NCBI RefSeq assembly: GCF_000239775.1
Contig: NZ_CAFI01000067.1
Coordinates: 1 to 62,332, forward strand
Length of the DNA stretch: 62,332 nt
Reading direction: 5' to 3'
Origin: Bradyrhizobium sp. ORS 375
Lineage (GTDB): Bacteria > Pseudomonadota > Alphaproteobacteria > Rhizobiales > Xanthobacteraceae
The notes under the pieces were generated by a model. It saw only the letters and a program-made list of their open reading frames with translations. It searched no databases and was not told where the DNA came from. A program made the translations under genes and the position numbers. Of this stretch, positions 34,111 to 44,330 are shown piece after piece (the stretch's first letter is position 1; each line of letters begins with the position of its first letter).

Positions 34111-36726
34111 TTACTCCGCTGCAGGTGGCGCCTCTGGGCATTCGCGTGCGAATGGCTTCACGTCTCTCGGCTGTCCCATCAGGACGGGCTGAAACAACAC
34201 GGCGGCGGTCATGGTGCAGAGGAGCGAGAGGGCCATCAGTCTTCCCATGCTCGACATCCCCGGATATTCGGAGGCCCACATGCTGCCGAAGGCAACGGCG
34301 TTCGTCAGCGCGCTGAACACGACAGCCTGGGTCAACGCGGATTGGAGCAGGTGCGTCTTTCCCGCCCGCCAGGCCATGATGTAGTAGATCTTGAAGGCAA
34401 CACCGACTCCGAGAAGAAGCGGGAGTGCCACGATGTTAGCAAAATTGAGTGGAAGACCCCAGATCACCATGATTTCGAGTGCAAGCAGACCGGCGACGAG
34501 CAGCGGAATGAGCGTGAGCAGCACGTCGCCGATCCGCCGCAAGGCGATATAGAGCAGCGCCGTGATCGCGAGCAGCGCAAGGAGCCCGGCTTCGACGAAG
34601 GCGCCGGTGACGGTGCGGCTGGATTCATAGTAGCTGATCGCGGCGCCGCTAGCCACAGGAGCAGCGGCCAGCACGGCTCGGGCGAAGCCGCGCAGCACGT
34701 CGGCGTCATTGGCATTGCCTCTGGGTGAAATCTGTACCCGGGCGCGGCCGTCCGGAAGGACCCAGTCCCGCTTCAGGTCCGGGGGCAGTGTGTCGCGTGT
34801 CACACGGCTTGCGGACAAGCCAGATCTGAGTGCCTGGAGATCATAGGTCAACGGTTGAATGAAGGCGAGCGCGGCGCGCTCGCGAGCCGCCGCATCGGCG
34901 TTGGCGAGTTGTTCCAAGAGCCCGGCGAGATCGCGCGCAGCGGTCCCGCCCTCTCCCTCGTCGGCTCTGGCTGCTTCCTGGAGCGCCTTGGCGGCCGATT
35001 GGAGGGCAGCAACGGTCTGCTCGTCGGTGGGAGCCTCGGTCTCCTCCCGTATCCGGAGTGCCGGTCCAAGATCAGAGCGTGCCTGATGAAGGATGGCGAG
35101 CTTTCCATCCTGTTGAGCCGGGATGAAGGTCGACAGTGTTGATGTGCGCGCAACCTCGGGCAACGCTGAGAGCCGCTTCGCCTGCTGATCGGCATCCTCG
35201 AGATTGGCGGCGAGCAGCTCAGCGTCCAGGCTTGCCGCCAGCGGATCCTGCTGCAACTTACGATAGGTGGCGACCGCGGGCGATGACGGGTTCTGCAGAT
35301 TGATTGGGTTAAAATCGAACCGGAGCTGGAACAGGAGCGGAAGTCCAGCCAGAATGACTGCGGCCGTGACGGCCAGGACGATCTTGCGGTGGCGTTGCAG
35401 GAAGTTGTCGAGCGGCGCGAGGCGGGGGAAGCCGATCGGCGCGGCCTCGCCCGCCGGGGCCAGGAGCATCAGTGCGGCCGGCACCATCGTGATGCTGGAG
35501 ACGAACGCGAGGATCATGCCGAAGCCCGCGATCAGGCCGAGCTCGGAAAGGCCGCGGTAACTGGTCGGCAGAAAGGCGAAGAACGCGACGGCCGTTGCAG
35601 CAGCCGCCAGGGCGAGGGGATCACCCGCCTTGTGCGCGGCATTCCTCAAGGCTTTTCGCAGATCACCGATCTCATGGCGTTCGGCACGGTAGCGTACGCT
35701 GAGCTGGATACCGAAATCGACTCCGAGGCCGACGAACAGCACGAAGAATGCGATCGAGATCAGATTGAATGAGCCGACCATCAGCAGACCGAGCGCGGCG
35801 GTCGCTGCGAGTCCTACCGCAAGGCTGAACAAGACGGCGACGATGAGCTTCCAGGACCGCAGGGCGAGCCAGAGCACGACGATCACGCCGAACACGGCGG
35901 CCAGCGTGTCGCGCAACGCGCTTTCGCGGATGACCGAGAACTGCTCGTCGTTCATGGGAACCTGGCCCGTCGGCGCAACCGTCGCGTCATAGTCGCGCTT
36001 CAGGGCGAGCTCATGCGCAGCGCCTCGGATGGCCTGGGTTGCGGCGCGGCCGGGCTGCAATTGATCGAAGTTGAGAACGGGGGAGACTTCGATGAAGTGC
36101 CGTCGCAGGCTGAGTGGCAGGTCATGACCTTGGAGCAGCGCCTGCCAGGAGAAGGTGGCGGGCCGCCCGGCCAGCACGTCTTTCAGGGTCTCGCTCGCCT
36201 GCGCGAGCGGACGAGCAAGGCGGTCGAGGCCGACCTGGCCGGACTGGACGACGGACGTCAGCATGTTGACAACGCCGCGCAACGAAGGGTCCGAAGCCAA
36301 GCCGCGCAGCAATGGCTTTGCGGTTGTGAGCCCAGCGATCAGTTGCTTGAGATCGGCCTCCGAGCTGTACAGCAGCCCGTTTCCCTCGAGCGTGAGGCCG
36401 GCGTCCGGCCGGTTCAGCTGTCGGATGTGGGCACGGTCGTTGCGTAGGGAATCGGCCAGTCGATCGGCGGCGAGCGTCGCGCCCTCGGCAGTGCGTCCCT
36501 CGACCACCACCGTCACTGCGCGCTGCGGAAACGCGCGCTCGAGCTCAGCTTGACGCCGGTGCCACGGCAGGTCCTGCGCGATCAAGGCTTCCACATCGGT
36601 GTTGATCTGGAAGCGCGTCACGGCAAACAGACTACAGCCGATCATGAGCAGCATGCCGAGTACGAGCGTCGCCCATTTGTGCTGTGCACAGGAGTCAACG
36701 ATCCGCACAATGAGCCTGGTGATCAT
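34111..36726 (-). CDS. hpnN: Hopanoid transporter HpnN, RND (MMPL) family
   Basis: An 871-residue RND-superfamily protein with a duplicated layout: helix 1 at about 17-37, a large periplasmic loop, five helices at about 275-430 including LFVGLGVDFGIQLSVRYR, a second loop, and five C-terminal helices. Length and the N-terminal FQINTDVEALIAQDLPWHRRQAELERAFP match HpnN, which moves hopanoids from the inner to the outer membrane in Rhodopseudomonas. The ATG at 36726 removes a 14-residue polar extension. Divergent from hpnK, 138 bases apart; no outer-membrane partner is needed for this class. Confidence 0.9.
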   Translation of the reverse strand: MITRLIVRIVDSCAQHKWATLVLGMLLMIGCSLFAVTRFQINTDVEALIAQDLPWHRRQAELERAFPQRAVTVVVEGRTAEGATLAADRLADSLRNDRAHIRQLNRPDAGLTLEGNGLLYSSEADLKQLIAGLTTAKPLLRGLASDPSLRGVVNMLTSVVQSGQVGLDRLARPLAQASETLKDVLAGRPATFSWQALLQGHDLPLSLRRHFIEVSPVLNFDQLQPGRAATQAIRGAAHELALKRDYDATVAPTGQVPMNDEQFSVIRESALRDTLAAVFGVIVVLWLALRSWKLIVAVLFSLAVGLAATAALGLLMVGSFNLISIAFFVLFVGLGVDFGIQLSVRYRAERHEIGDLRKALRNAAHKAGDPLALAAAATAVAFFAFLPTSYRGLSELGLIAGFGMILAFVSSITMVPAALMLLAPAGEAAPIGFPRLAPLDNFLQRHRKIVLAVTAAVILAGLPLLFQLRFDFNPINLQNPSSPAVATYRKLQQDPLAASLDAELLAANLEDADQQAKRLSALPEVARTSTLSTFIPAQQDGKLAILHQARSDLGPALRIREETEAPTDEQTVAALQSAAKALQEAARADEGEGGTAARDLAGLLEQLANADAAARERAALAFIQPLTYDLQALRSGLSASRVTRDTLPPDLKRDWVLPDGRARVQISPRGNANDADVLRGFARAVLAAAPVASGAAISYYESSRTVTGAFVEAGLLALLAITALLYIALRRIGDVLLTLIPLLVAGLLALEIMVIWGLPLNFANIVALPLLLGVGVAFKIYYIMAWRAGKTHLLQSALTQAVVFSALTNAVAFGSMWASEYPGMSSMGRLMALSLLCTMTAAVLFQPVLMGQPRDVKPFARECPEAPPAAE

Positions 36727-36864
36727 GGCAGTAAGACGCTTCGCGCGAGGAGCCGAACGAGGGCGCAAGCCCTCGATCGATCAAACCGTCTGGCACCTGC
36801 AAGTTCCTGCCATCTTAGAGCCGGTCGGACGGAGTATAAAGTGTACGGTCGCGAACACTCCGCG

Positions 36865-37824
36865 ATGTCAGTCGAGGGAACGAAGCGGAAGCTGGAAGCA
36901 TTGCTCCGGCCAGCCCCCGCCGGATCGCCCATGCTGCATCGCCTCGTGATCAATGCCGACGATTTCGGGCTCGCAAAAGAGGTGAACGAGGCAGTCGAGA
37001 GCGCGCACCGAATGGGAGCGCTGACTGCAGCTAGCCTGATGGTGAGTGGAGCAGCCGCGATTGACGCCATCGCGCGCGCACGTCGACTGCCGGAGCTGAA
37101 CATCGGTTTACATCTGACGCTGCTTGAGGGCCACGCAGTTCTCGGTCAGGACCACATCCCGGATCTACTCGCCGCGAATGGACGACTTAGAACGGATCAG
37201 GTGCGGTTGGCCGTCGAGCTCGTACGTTCTCAGGACACACGGCGCCAGCTCAGGGCAGAAATCGAGGCTCAGTTCGAATCCTTCGTCCGGACCGGGCTCA
37301 AGCTCGATCATGTCAACGTTCACAAGCACTTTCACCTCCACCCCGTGGTTTTGTCGGACCTGCTTGCAATCGCGCGCCAATTTGGCGCCCCTGCAGTGCG
37401 GATTCCGGTTGAGCCGCGAAAGCCTATTTGGGAGATCGATAGGACGGCCCCGGGCCTGTCGGGCCTTGCGTTGCAGGCACACGCAACTTTTCTACGACGT
37501 ATCGCCCGGCGCGCCGGCTTTCTCGTGCCCGACGCAGTGTTCGGCCTCGCCTGGTCCGGCGCATTCACGCGCTCGCGGTTATCGGCTCTTCTCGGGCGCC
37601 TTCCCGCGGGACTCGTCGAGATCTATCTTCATCCAGCGTCAGCGAACACCTTCGCCGGCTGCGCGATGGGTTATCGCTACTGCGATGAGTTTGCGGCCCT
37701 GACATCAGCTGACGTCGTCACTCGGGTCGGCGGCTTCGGAACGAAGGTCGGAGGCTATGCCGACGTTGGACACTCTGCTTCTGCGATTGTGCCGCCGGTG
37801 ATCGCCTGTGCGAACGCGCGCTGA
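36865..37824 (+). CDS. hpnK: Hopanoid biosynthesis deacetylase HpnK (YdjC-like)
   Basis: A 319-residue YdjC/ChbG-type amidohydrolase. The metal and catalytic motif RLVINADDFGLAKEVNEAV opens the domain, then NIGLHLTLLEGHAV, HVNVHKHFHLHPVVLSDLL with clustered His ligands, and VEIYLHPAS. In Burkholderia, HpnK is reported to remove the acetyl group from the N-acetylglucosaminyl hopanoid made by HpnI. The ATG at 36865 adds 22 residues before the core; 36931 is the alternative. Divergent from hpnN and apart from the other hpn genes. Confidence 0.87.
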   Translation: MSVEGTKRKLEALLRPAPAGSPMLHRLVINADDFGLAKEVNEAVESAHRMGALTAASLMVSGAAAIDAIARARRLPELNIGLHLTLLEGHAVLGQDHIPDLLAANGRLRTDQVRLAVELVRSQDTRRQLRAEIEAQFESFVRTGLKLDHVNVHKHFHLHPVVLSDLLAIARQFGAPAVRIPVEPRKPIWEIDRTAPGLSGLALQAHATFLRRIARRAGFLVPDAVFGLAWSGAFTRSRLSALLGRLPAGLVEIYLHPASANTFAGCAMGYRYCDEFAALTSADVVTRVGGFGTKVGGYADVGHSASAIVPPVIACANAR

Positions 37825-37829
37825 TTGCA

Positions 37830-38516
37830 TCAGCCGAGTGCTTCGTTGAGAATGACCAGCCCGATGAATCCGACGAAGAACATCGCCGTGGTCCAGAGGC
37901 GGTCTTCGACCTCGTGAGCCTCCACCATCAATTCCTCGACCGCGAGATAGAGCAGGGCGACGAGGCCGAACGAGAATGCAGCGGTCTCAAGTGCGTCAGG
38001 ACTGCGCGAGATGGGATGAGCCAGCAGCGTTCCTACAGGAACCATACATGATACGACGACCGTGGTTGCGAGGACGAGGTGTTTGGGCACACCCGCCTGG
38101 AATGCCGCCGCGATTCCGACGGCGAGCGACAGGAATTCCAGCGACAGCGCGATCGCGAGCAGGATGCCTTGCGTCTGACCGGCGGCGAAGCCGAGGCCCA
38201 GGACGATGCCATCGATGAGGGCGTCAACTGCGGCTGCTCCAATCAGTCCAGCCGGCCCGCTGGCGCGCTGCTCGGCCACCCGAAGCATGAGCATGGCCGC
38301 CAGGCCGACCACGGCTCCTGCCGCAACGGGCCAGATGGTCCCTCGGCGGATCGCGTCCGGCAACAGCTCGGAGGCGGCGGCGGCGAAGATCACGCCGGCG
38401 GCGAGATGCTGGGCGGCGCTCGTGATCTGCTTGCTCGGCTGCGAGAACACGACGAACAGGCCACCGAGCAGCGAGGCACCCACAGGGATGAGGGCATAGA
38501 TCCACATCCCGAGCAA
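37830..38516 (-). CDS. ZIP-family metal transporter
   Basis: A 228-residue protein with about eight helices. The metal-path motifs are QHLAAGVIFAAAASELLPD, VDALIDGIVLGLGFAAG and LSLEFLSLAVGIAAAFQ, as in bacterial ZIP (ZupT/GufA) importers of Zn, Fe or Mn. The usual His-rich loop is absent. Its 3' end is five bases from the convergent hpnK stop, with no hairpin between them. Confidence 0.88.
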   Translation of the reverse strand: MLGMWIYALIPVGASLLGGLFVVFSQPSKQITSAAQHLAAGVIFAAAASELLPDAIRRGTIWPVAAGAVVGLAAMLMLRVAEQRASGPAGLIGAAAVDALIDGIVLGLGFAAGQTQGILLAIALSLEFLSLAVGIAAAFQAGVPKHLVLATTVVVSCMVPVGTLLAHPISRSPDALETAAFSFGLVALLYLAVEELMVEAHEVEDRLWTTAMFFVGFIGLVILNEALG

Positions 38517-38585
38517 ACGGACGTCCGACAGTGGCGTTCCGACGGGTTCGACGCGATGGTTTGCGTGCGTAACAAGAACGATCGG

Positions 38586-41500
38586 CTATTCGGGCGCACG
38601 GTCTTGCCGCTCCCGAACCGCGTTTCGCCTGCCCGAGATCCACTCGCTGAAACGCTGAAAGGCAACGAACAGGCCGGGAATGAGGATGATCCCGATGAAT
38701 GTGGCCGCCAGCATGCCGGCAAACACGGTCACGCCGATGTCGCGCCGGCTGGCGGCGCCCGCGCCGGTGGCCAGGACGAGCGGCACAACGCCGAGAATGA
38801 AGGCGGTCGCCGTCATCAGGACGGCCCGGAAGCGCATGGATGCTCCGGTCATCGCGGCCTCGACCACCGGCGAGCCGGCATCGCGACGCTCCCGCGCAAA
38901 CTCGACAATCAGGATCGCATTCTTGGCCGCCAGGCCGATCAGCAGGACGAGACCGATCTGCGCGTAGATGTCGTTGCTCAGGCCGGCAAGCCAGAGACCC
39001 GCAAGAGCGCCCACGCCGGCCACCGTGACGGAGAGGAGAACTGCGAGCGGAGTCATCCAGCTTTCGTATTGAGCCACGAGGAACAGATAGGAGAAGACCA
39101 GCGCCAGAGCCAACACCCACGGGGCCTGGCCCGAAGATGCCTGCTCCTGCAGTGAGATACCGGACCACACATAGGTGTAGCCGGTCGGCAAAGTCCGGTC
39201 GGCGATCTCCGCCATGGCGGTCAGCGCTGTCCCGGAGCTCACGCCCGCGCCCGGCTGGCCATTAATGGCCACCGATGGAAACTGATTGTAGCGGGTGATC
39301 GCGGCGGGACCGAGGATGGTCGAGAGCTGCACGAGGCTCTGCAGCGGCACCATCGCATTCGCCGAGCTTCGGACATACAGATTGTTGATGTCGCCGATGC
39401 GGCGCCGGAACTGCTGCTGATCCTCGATCTGGACCTGATAGACTCGGCTATACAGATTGAAGTCGTTGACGAATAACGAGCCGAGGTGAGCCTGCATCGC
39501 GGTGAAGATGGCGGCCGGTGTCACCCCGAACTGCGCGATGCGGGTCCGGTCGATCCGCGCGAGGACCTGCGGCACGGACGCACTGAACGTGCTGAAGACG
39601 GAGGAAAGCCGACGATCCCCATTGGCGGCAATCAGCAGACCGCGCATCGTGGCCGCGAGCTGCTGCGGGGATTGGCCGCTGATTGCCTGGAGCTGGAAGT
39701 CGAACCCGCCGGTGCGGCCGAGGCCTGCGATCGGCGGCGGGTTGAAGGCCACGACCGAGGCGCGGGGATCAGCGGCAAAGCGCGGCAGCAGCCGGCCTAT
39801 CATCGCGCTCACGGTCTGGTCCGCGGTCCGCTCACTCCAGGGCTTCAGGACCGGGATCAGCAATCCCACGTTCGATCCGGCTCCGGCGAGCAGGCTGAAG
39901 CCAGCCACGCTGATGACGTCAGCTACTCCGGGCGTGTTCTGCAGCGTGGCTCTCACGTCCTCCATGACGGCCTGAGTTCGCGGGAAGGCTGCAGCGTCCG
40001 GCAGTTGGACGTTGACGAAGAAGTACCCCTGATCTTCGCTAGGCAGAAATCCGGTCGGCAGCAGCCGGAACAGGCCGAACAGGGCGGCTCCGGTGAGAAG
40101 AAACGCGATCAGCAGTACGATCAGATGGCGTCCGAACCATCCGGCTGCACCGACGTAAGCGCGGCGGCCGCGATCGAGCCCCGCCGCGAACCAGCGCAGC
40201 GGCGCGATCTTGCGGCGCGTCGAGGGCGGACGGAGCAGGAGGGAAGCAAGGGCTGGTGTGAGCGTCAGCGCGCTGACGGCCGACAGCAGCACGGCAACCG
40301 TGATGGTGACCGCGAACTGGCGGTAGAGCTGGCCGGTCACGCCGCCGAGGAAGGCAACAGGCACGAACACGGCGGCGAGCACCAGCGTCGTCGCGATGAT
40401 CGGGCCGGTGACCTGCCGCATCGACAGCCGCGCGGCGTCCGGTGCCGATATGTCCGGCTGCTCCTCCATGACCCGCTGGACATTCTCGACCACCACGATG
40501 GCATCGTCGACGACCAGGCCGATCGCGAGAATGAGGGCGAACATCGTCACTGTGTTGGCGCTGTATCCGGCGACGTAGAGAATGGCAAAGGTGCCGATGA
40601 GCGAAACCGGGACCGTCAAGGTCGGGATCAGCGTGGCGCGGAACTCCTGCAGAAAGATATAGGTGACGAGCACCACCAGGACGAAGGTGATGCCCAGGGT
40701 CATCCCCAGTTCTTCCGCAGTCGCGGTGACGAAGCGGGTGGTGTCGAACACGATCGTATAGCGGAGGTCGCTCGGAAACCGTGCTGCAAGCCGGTCGAGC
40801 TCGGCATGAACCTCACGGCTCACGGACAATGCGTTGGCATCCGGTGCCTGATACACGATGATCGTGGCCGAGGGCTGGCCGTTGAGCTTGGATTCGGCAT
40901 CATAGGATTGTGCACCGAGCTCGACATTGGCGACGTCGCTGATGCGGACGACGGCGCCGTTCGGGTTGGTCCGCAGCACGATGTTGCCGAACTCGGCCGG
41001 GGTCTGCAGGCGGCCGTGAGCGACGATCGTGAGCTGCTGCTGCTGGTCCGCTCCCGTCGGCGCGGCTCCGATCTGTCCGGCCGAAGCCTGCACGTTCTGT
41101 GACTGTACGGCTGCGACGATGTCCTGTGCCGTGATGCCGAGCTGGTTCATTCGCACCGGGTTCATCCAGATCCGCATGCTGTAGTCGAGTGCGCCGAGCA
41201 CGGTCGCGTCACCGACCCCAGGTAGCCGCGCCAAGGCGTCCCGGACATTGATGGTCGCATAGTTGTTGATGAAGATCGGGTCATGCGTGCCCTGCGGCGA
41301 CAGCAGGTTGACCGCGAGCAGCATGCTCGTGGACGATTGACGCACGGTGATGCCCTGCGAGGTGACGCTGGTCGGAAGATGCGCGGTTGCCTGCGTCACC
41401 CGGTTCTGGACATCGACCTGGGCGAGGTTCGGATCCGTGCCGATCTGAAACGTGACGTTCAGCGAGTAGCCGCCGCTCGTGCTGGTCGAATCCATGTACA

Positions 41501-41729
41501 TCATCGACCGGGCGCCGTTCACCTGGACTTCGATTGGTGCGGCGACACTGTCTGCGACCACTTGCGGATCGGCGCCCGGATAGGTCGCCCGCACCTGGAC
41601 CACTGGCGGGGTGATCGGTGGATATTCAGCGACCGGGATGGCCGACAGGGCGATCAGTCCGGCCAGCACCGTCACCACGGCGATCACGATCGATAGATTC
41701 GGCCGCCGGATGAAGAGGTCGGAGATCAT
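38586..41729 (-). CDS. RND (HAE1-type) multidrug efflux permease
   Basis: A 1047-residue proton-driven pump. The N-terminal [19 protein letters not shown] and [20 protein letters not shown] are typical of AcrB/MexB relatives. TM4 carries the proton-relay Asp pair in [17 protein letters not shown], and the C-terminal half has [22 protein letters not shown]. It pairs with the adaptor gene 25 bases upstream. No outer-membrane channel gene is present in the window; a shared TolC-type channel may serve. The ATG at 41729 gives the canonical N-terminus. Confidence 0.95.
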   Translation of the reverse strand: MISDLFIRRPNLSIVIAVVTVLAGLIALSAIPVAEYPPITPPVVQVRATYPGADPQVVADSVAAPIEVQVNGARSMMYMDSTSTSGGYSLNVTFQIGTDPNLAQVDVQNRVTQATAHLPTSVTSQGITVRQSSTSMLLAVNLLSPQGTHDPIFINNYATINVRDALARLPGVGDATVLGALDYSMRIWMNPVRMNQLGITAQDIVAAVQSQNVQASAGQIGAAPTGADQQQQLTIVAHGRLQTPAEFGNIVLRTNPNGAVVRISDVANVELGAQSYDAESKLNGQPSATIIVYQAPDANALSVSREVHAELDRLAARFPSDLRYTIVFDTTRFVTATAEELGMTLGITFVLVVLVTYIFLQEFRATLIPTLTVPVSLIGTFAILYVAGYSANTVTMFALILAIGLVVDDAIVVVENVQRVMEEQPDISAPDAARLSMRQVTGPIIATTLVLAAVFVPVAFLGGVTGQLYRQFAVTITVAVLLSAVSALTLTPALASLLLRPPSTRRKIAPLRWFAAGLDRGRRAYVGAAGWFGRHLIVLLIAFLLTGAALFGLFRLLPTGFLPSEDQGYFFVNVQLPDAAAFPRTQAVMEDVRATLQNTPGVADVISVAGFSLLAGAGSNVGLLIPVLKPWSERTADQTVSAMIGRLLPRFAADPRASVVAFNPPPIAGLGRTGGFDFQLQAISGQSPQQLAATMRGLLIAANGDRRLSSVFSTFSASVPQVLARIDRTRIAQFGVTPAAIFTAMQAHLGSLFVNDFNLYSRVYQVQIEDQQQFRRRIGDINNLYVRSSANAMVPLQSLVQLSTILGPAAITRYNQFPSVAINGQPGAGVSSGTALTAMAEIADRTLPTGYTYVWSGISLQEQASSGQAPWVLALALVFSYLFLVAQYESWMTPLAVLLSVTVAGVGALAGLWLAGLSNDIYAQIGLVLLIGLAAKNAILIVEFARERRDAGSPVVEAAMTGASMRFRAVLMTATAFILGVVPLVLATGAGAASRRDIGVTVFAGMLAATFIGIILIPGLFVAFQRFSEWISGRRNAVRERQDRAPE

Positions 41730-41754
41730 GCCGCAACCCGGTCGTATCGGCGCA

Positions 41755-42990
41755 TCATTGTGACGTACCGGAGTTCGGCGCCGCCGACGGCAGGGCTGAA
41801 GAGGGGGCCTGTCCCGAGGCCGCGCGCTCCGGCACAGTGGTGACCCGTTGTCCGGGGTGCACCTTCTGGCCCCCCTCGACGATGACCTGGTCTCCGTTCT
41901 CGAGGCCGGCGGTGATCGATGCGCTCTGTTCGATCTGCTGCCCGGGGGTGACGTCGCGCCGCTCAACCTTGCCGTCGTGGCCGACCAGCAGAACGTATCG
42001 TCCCTGCTTGTCCTGCAGGACCGCAGCCGCCGGGACCAGAAAGCCGCTCGGCGGTGATTCCGGACTGATGATCGCAGTCACCAGCATACCGGGCAGCAGC
42101 AGCCGATCCGGGTTGGGAAAGTCGGCATAGACGGGGAGTGTCCCGGTGGTGGCTTCCACCGTGTGCCCCGCGAACGCGACGCGTCCTTGCGTTCCGTACA
42201 GCGATCCGTCCGGAAGTCTCAGCTTTGGTACGAAGCGCGCATTGATCTCGTCCTGCGTCGCTCCGGGATGCGACTGCCGATAGGCAACCAGCGACCGTTC
42301 GTTGATCGAGAACACGACCCGGATCGGGTCCAGCTGGACCACGGTCGTCAGCGTGCCCGTCGTCGGGCCGACGAGATTGCCGGCTGTCACCAGCGTTGGT
42401 CCGGCCCGGCCCGCAATTGGGGACTCAATCGTCGTGTAGCCAACGTTGATCTCGGCCGTCTGGACCTGTGCCTGGGCCGCGGCCACGTTGGCTGCCGCAA
42501 TGTCGTGCTGCGCCTGGGCCTGCTGAAGGGTCGCCTCCGCGGCGGTCTCGTGCGCGTAGAGCTGCTGCTGACGCTCGAGATTTTGCTGAGCCTGCGTCAG
42601 AGATGCTTGTGCACTCTGCAGCTGTGCCTTGGCGGCGGCAAGTGCCGCCTCATACTGCGCGGGATCGATCTTGTAGAGCAGCGCACCGGCAGCGACATCC
42701 TGTCCGCCTTCGAACGCGACGTGTTGCAGGATGCCGGCGACCTGGGCACGGATGTCGGTCGACTGGATCGCCTGCACGTGCCCGATGAACTCGCTGTTCC
42801 GATCGAGCTCCTGGCGGCGGACCGTCATCGTGACAACGGCCGGCGCAGGTGCTCCGTCCGGCGTTTGCGCGGAAGAGGCATGGCCGTGGAGGCCTGACAA
42901 GATCGCGGCCAGCACGACGATCCGCTTCAACACGAGGACTGCTGCAGGACCTGATTGGGAAGTGGGCACGACGGGCCTGCCTATCGACAC
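41755..42990 (-). CDS. RND efflux periplasmic adaptor (membrane fusion protein)
   Basis: Up to 411 residues. Layout: signal peptide, biotinyl-lipoyl half ([21 protein letters not shown]), a coiled coil (about 100-170, Gln/Ala-rich), second lipoyl half ([22 protein letters not shown]), beta barrel ([15 protein letters not shown]) and C-terminal domain ([14 protein letters not shown]). It bridges the pump at 38586 to an outer-membrane channel. The GTG at 42990 gives a long 20-residue lead before the signal peptide. A GTG at 42933 would start right at LKRIVVLAA and leaves room for the EcfG-like promoter at 43002-43026, so it may be the true start. Confidence 0.9.
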   Translation of the reverse strand: MSIGRPVVPTSQSGPAAVLVLKRIVVLAAILSGLHGHASSAQTPDGAPAPAVVTMTVRRQELDRNSEFIGHVQAIQSTDIRAQVAGILQHVAFEGGQDVAAGALLYKIDPAQYEAALAAAKAQLQSAQASLTQAQQNLERQQQLYAHETAAEATLQQAQAQHDIAAANVAAAQAQVQTAEINVGYTTIESPIAGRAGPTLVTAGNLVGPTTGTLTTVVQLDPIRVVFSINERSLVAYRQSHPGATQDEINARFVPKLRLPDGSLYGTQGRVAFAGHTVEATTGTLPVYADFPNPDRLLLPGMLVTAIISPESPPSGFLVPAAAVLQDKQGRYVLLVGHDGKVERRDVTPGQQIEQSASITAGLENGDQVIVEGGQKVHPGQRVTTVPERAASGQAPSSALPSAAPNSGTSQ

Positions 42991-43001
42991 GATCCAGCGG
43001 G

Positions 43002-43026
43002 AATGAACTGCACGATACAGAGTTCC
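43002..43026 (-). promoter_or_regulatory. EcfG-type promoter candidate upstream of RND adaptor
   Basis: Minus-strand GGAAC, 16 bases, CATT. The -10 end is only 12 bases from the annotated GTG at 42990, which favours the later GTG at 42933 as start. Confidence 0.5.
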
Positions 43027-43125
43027 AAACTCCCGTCAGCGAAGGAAACGGTCCTGGGATGGGCATCAGGTCGCTGGCCAGAACGGCTGCCCTTTGGGTC
43101 TTGGAGCGTGCAATTGCGGCCGGCA

Positions 43126-43395
43126 TCAGCTGCGACGCTGGAGAAGCCGGGTGCGGAGGAGCTTTCCGTTGATCCAGCCGATCCTTCCACGCCATTTGAC
43201 GCGGCACCAGCCGTTGCTGATGCAATATCGGGCGTTGACGATCTTGCCCCGCGGAACCACCGCGATGACAGCATAGCTTGTGCCGGGAGAGGCTCGCATC
43301 GCCGCCATGTTGAGTACCCTGGCAGGGCTCGCCTCTGCTGACGACATCGACAGACACAGGATGGCAGCTGCAGTCGCGGTGAGTATGAACTTCAT
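43126..43395 (-). CDS. Exported SH3-domain protein
   Basis: An 89-residue exported protein. The signal peptide ends near SSAEASP, and the rest is one bacterial SH3 fold: VLNMAAMRASPGTSYAVIAV, VPRGKIVNARYC, WCRVKWRGRIGWINGKLL. Two Cys near the RT and n-Src loops could pair in the periplasm. Such domains bind cell-wall peptides or act as accessory modules. The start at 43395 removes an 11-residue polar extension. Confidence 0.85.
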   Translation of the reverse strand: MKFILTATAAAILCLSMSSAEASPARVLNMAAMRASPGTSYAVIAVVPRGKIVNARYCISNGWCRVKWRGRIGWINGKLLRTRLLQRRS

Positions 43396-43488
43396 ATGCG
43401 GGCTCCTTGCTTCTGCGTGTCTCATCACCTTTTCAAATGGAGGTCGCTTGCTGCGTCAGCAGGCCGCGCCTCCCCGGACGTCGTTTCG

Positions 43489-43662
43489 CTAGAGCAGCAC
43501 CTCGCCTGCGACAAAGGCCATGACCAGGAAGACAAGGAAGATCGCGATCGCGGCGAAAAACAGCCATTTCGCGATCGTCGACGCTCCCGCCGCGATTCCG
43601 CTGAATCCAAGGAAGCCGGCGACGACCGAGATGATGAAGAAGATCAAAGCCCATTTCAGCAT
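43489..43662 (-). CDS. DUF1328 (YtjA-family) small membrane protein
   Basis: A 57-residue protein of two hydrophobic helices: [20 protein letters not shown], then [21 protein letters not shown]. This is the invariant DUF1328 pattern, with the Gly-x-Ser/Ala-Gly turn between helices. Function unknown; members are frequent in general-stress regulons of rhizobia. GGAGCGTGAC precedes the ATG at 43662. I did not find an EcfG-like site directly upstream. Confidence 0.92.
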   Translation of the reverse strand: MLKWALIFFIISVVAGFLGFSGIAAGASTIAKWLFFAAIAIFLVFLVMAFVAGEVLL

Positions 43663-43876
43663 GTCACGCTCCTGAAGCCCCAACTCTGAGTTCATACTCC
43701 CGAAGGCCAGCTCTCATCTGCAAGCTCAGTCGATCCATGACGCTTCCGTTAAGGTTGAATTCGACGCCACCAACGTCGGATCGGGACCTGGAGTTCGGAA
43801 GAGTCTCGCAACGAAGCTCAGTTTGGTACGCCGCCGGACAAGGCATCGAACCGGCCGGTCCACGCTCGCGTCCGCA

Positions 43877-43901
43877 GGAACGATCATCGAATGCGCTGGT
43901 T
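43877..43901 (+). promoter_or_regulatory. EcfG-type promoter candidate in the 440-base gap before 44103
   Basis: Plus-strand GGAAC, 16 bases, GGTT. The next credible gene on this strand begins at 44103, about 200 bases away, so the leader would be long. The gap 43663-44102 shows no other gene that I can support. Confidence 0.4.
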
Positions 43902-44102
43902 GCGAGCGGAGGTCCCGTCGCTGCAATGGATCTCTGTGCTACCGGACTGTAAGTGCGACAGCGATGCGACCGAACCTTATCTATGGCGCCGTGGGCGGCC
44001 GTGGCGGGCCTGACCGAACTGAGTGTCGACATTGATCGGGAATTCACGAGAGCGGGAGCGCGCCGTCAGAAAGCGCTCGTGAGGTGAGCAGGAGCAAGGC
44101 GA

Positions 44103-44324
44103 ATGGCAATGCAGATTGTAATGGATCGCAGCGGAGACACCAGGCATCGCTTCAGCTTGCACGACGCGGCCGCGTGTGCTGAGGCCGAGCAGCGCTTCAG
44201 ACAATTGACCGGCGACGGATACACCGCCGCAACGCGCGACGCTTCAGGCGAACTCAGAATCTTGCGCATGTTCGATCGCGAAGCGGAGGAGACGGTGTTC
44301 TTCCCGCGCCTTGTTGGAGGGTAG
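44103..44324 (+). CDS. Small conserved-looking protein of unknown function
   Basis: A 73-residue soluble, charged protein without a signal peptide. It has an N-terminal beta-like stretch (MAMQIVMDRSG), then a helix-rich middle with HDAAACAEAEQRFRQL and an acidic end. I recognise no family. AGGAGCAAGGCGA before the ATG is a good ribosome-binding site. Six bases separate it from the next gene, so the pair is almost certainly co-translated. Confidence 0.65.
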   Translation: MAMQIVMDRSGDTRHRFSLHDAAACAEAEQRFRQLTGDGYTAATRDASGELRILRMFDREAEETVFFPRLVGG

Positions 44325-44330
44325 GCGGGC

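Noticed and set aside
36784-36807. GGAAC and GGTT upstream of hpnN on the minus strand
   Set aside because: Spacer of 15 bases; not counted, although the gene would fit the regulon.
43926-43952. Eight-codon frame (MDLCATGL) after GGAGG, just behind the EcfG-like site at 43877
   Set aside because: The ribosome-binding site is too far and nothing else supports a leader peptide.
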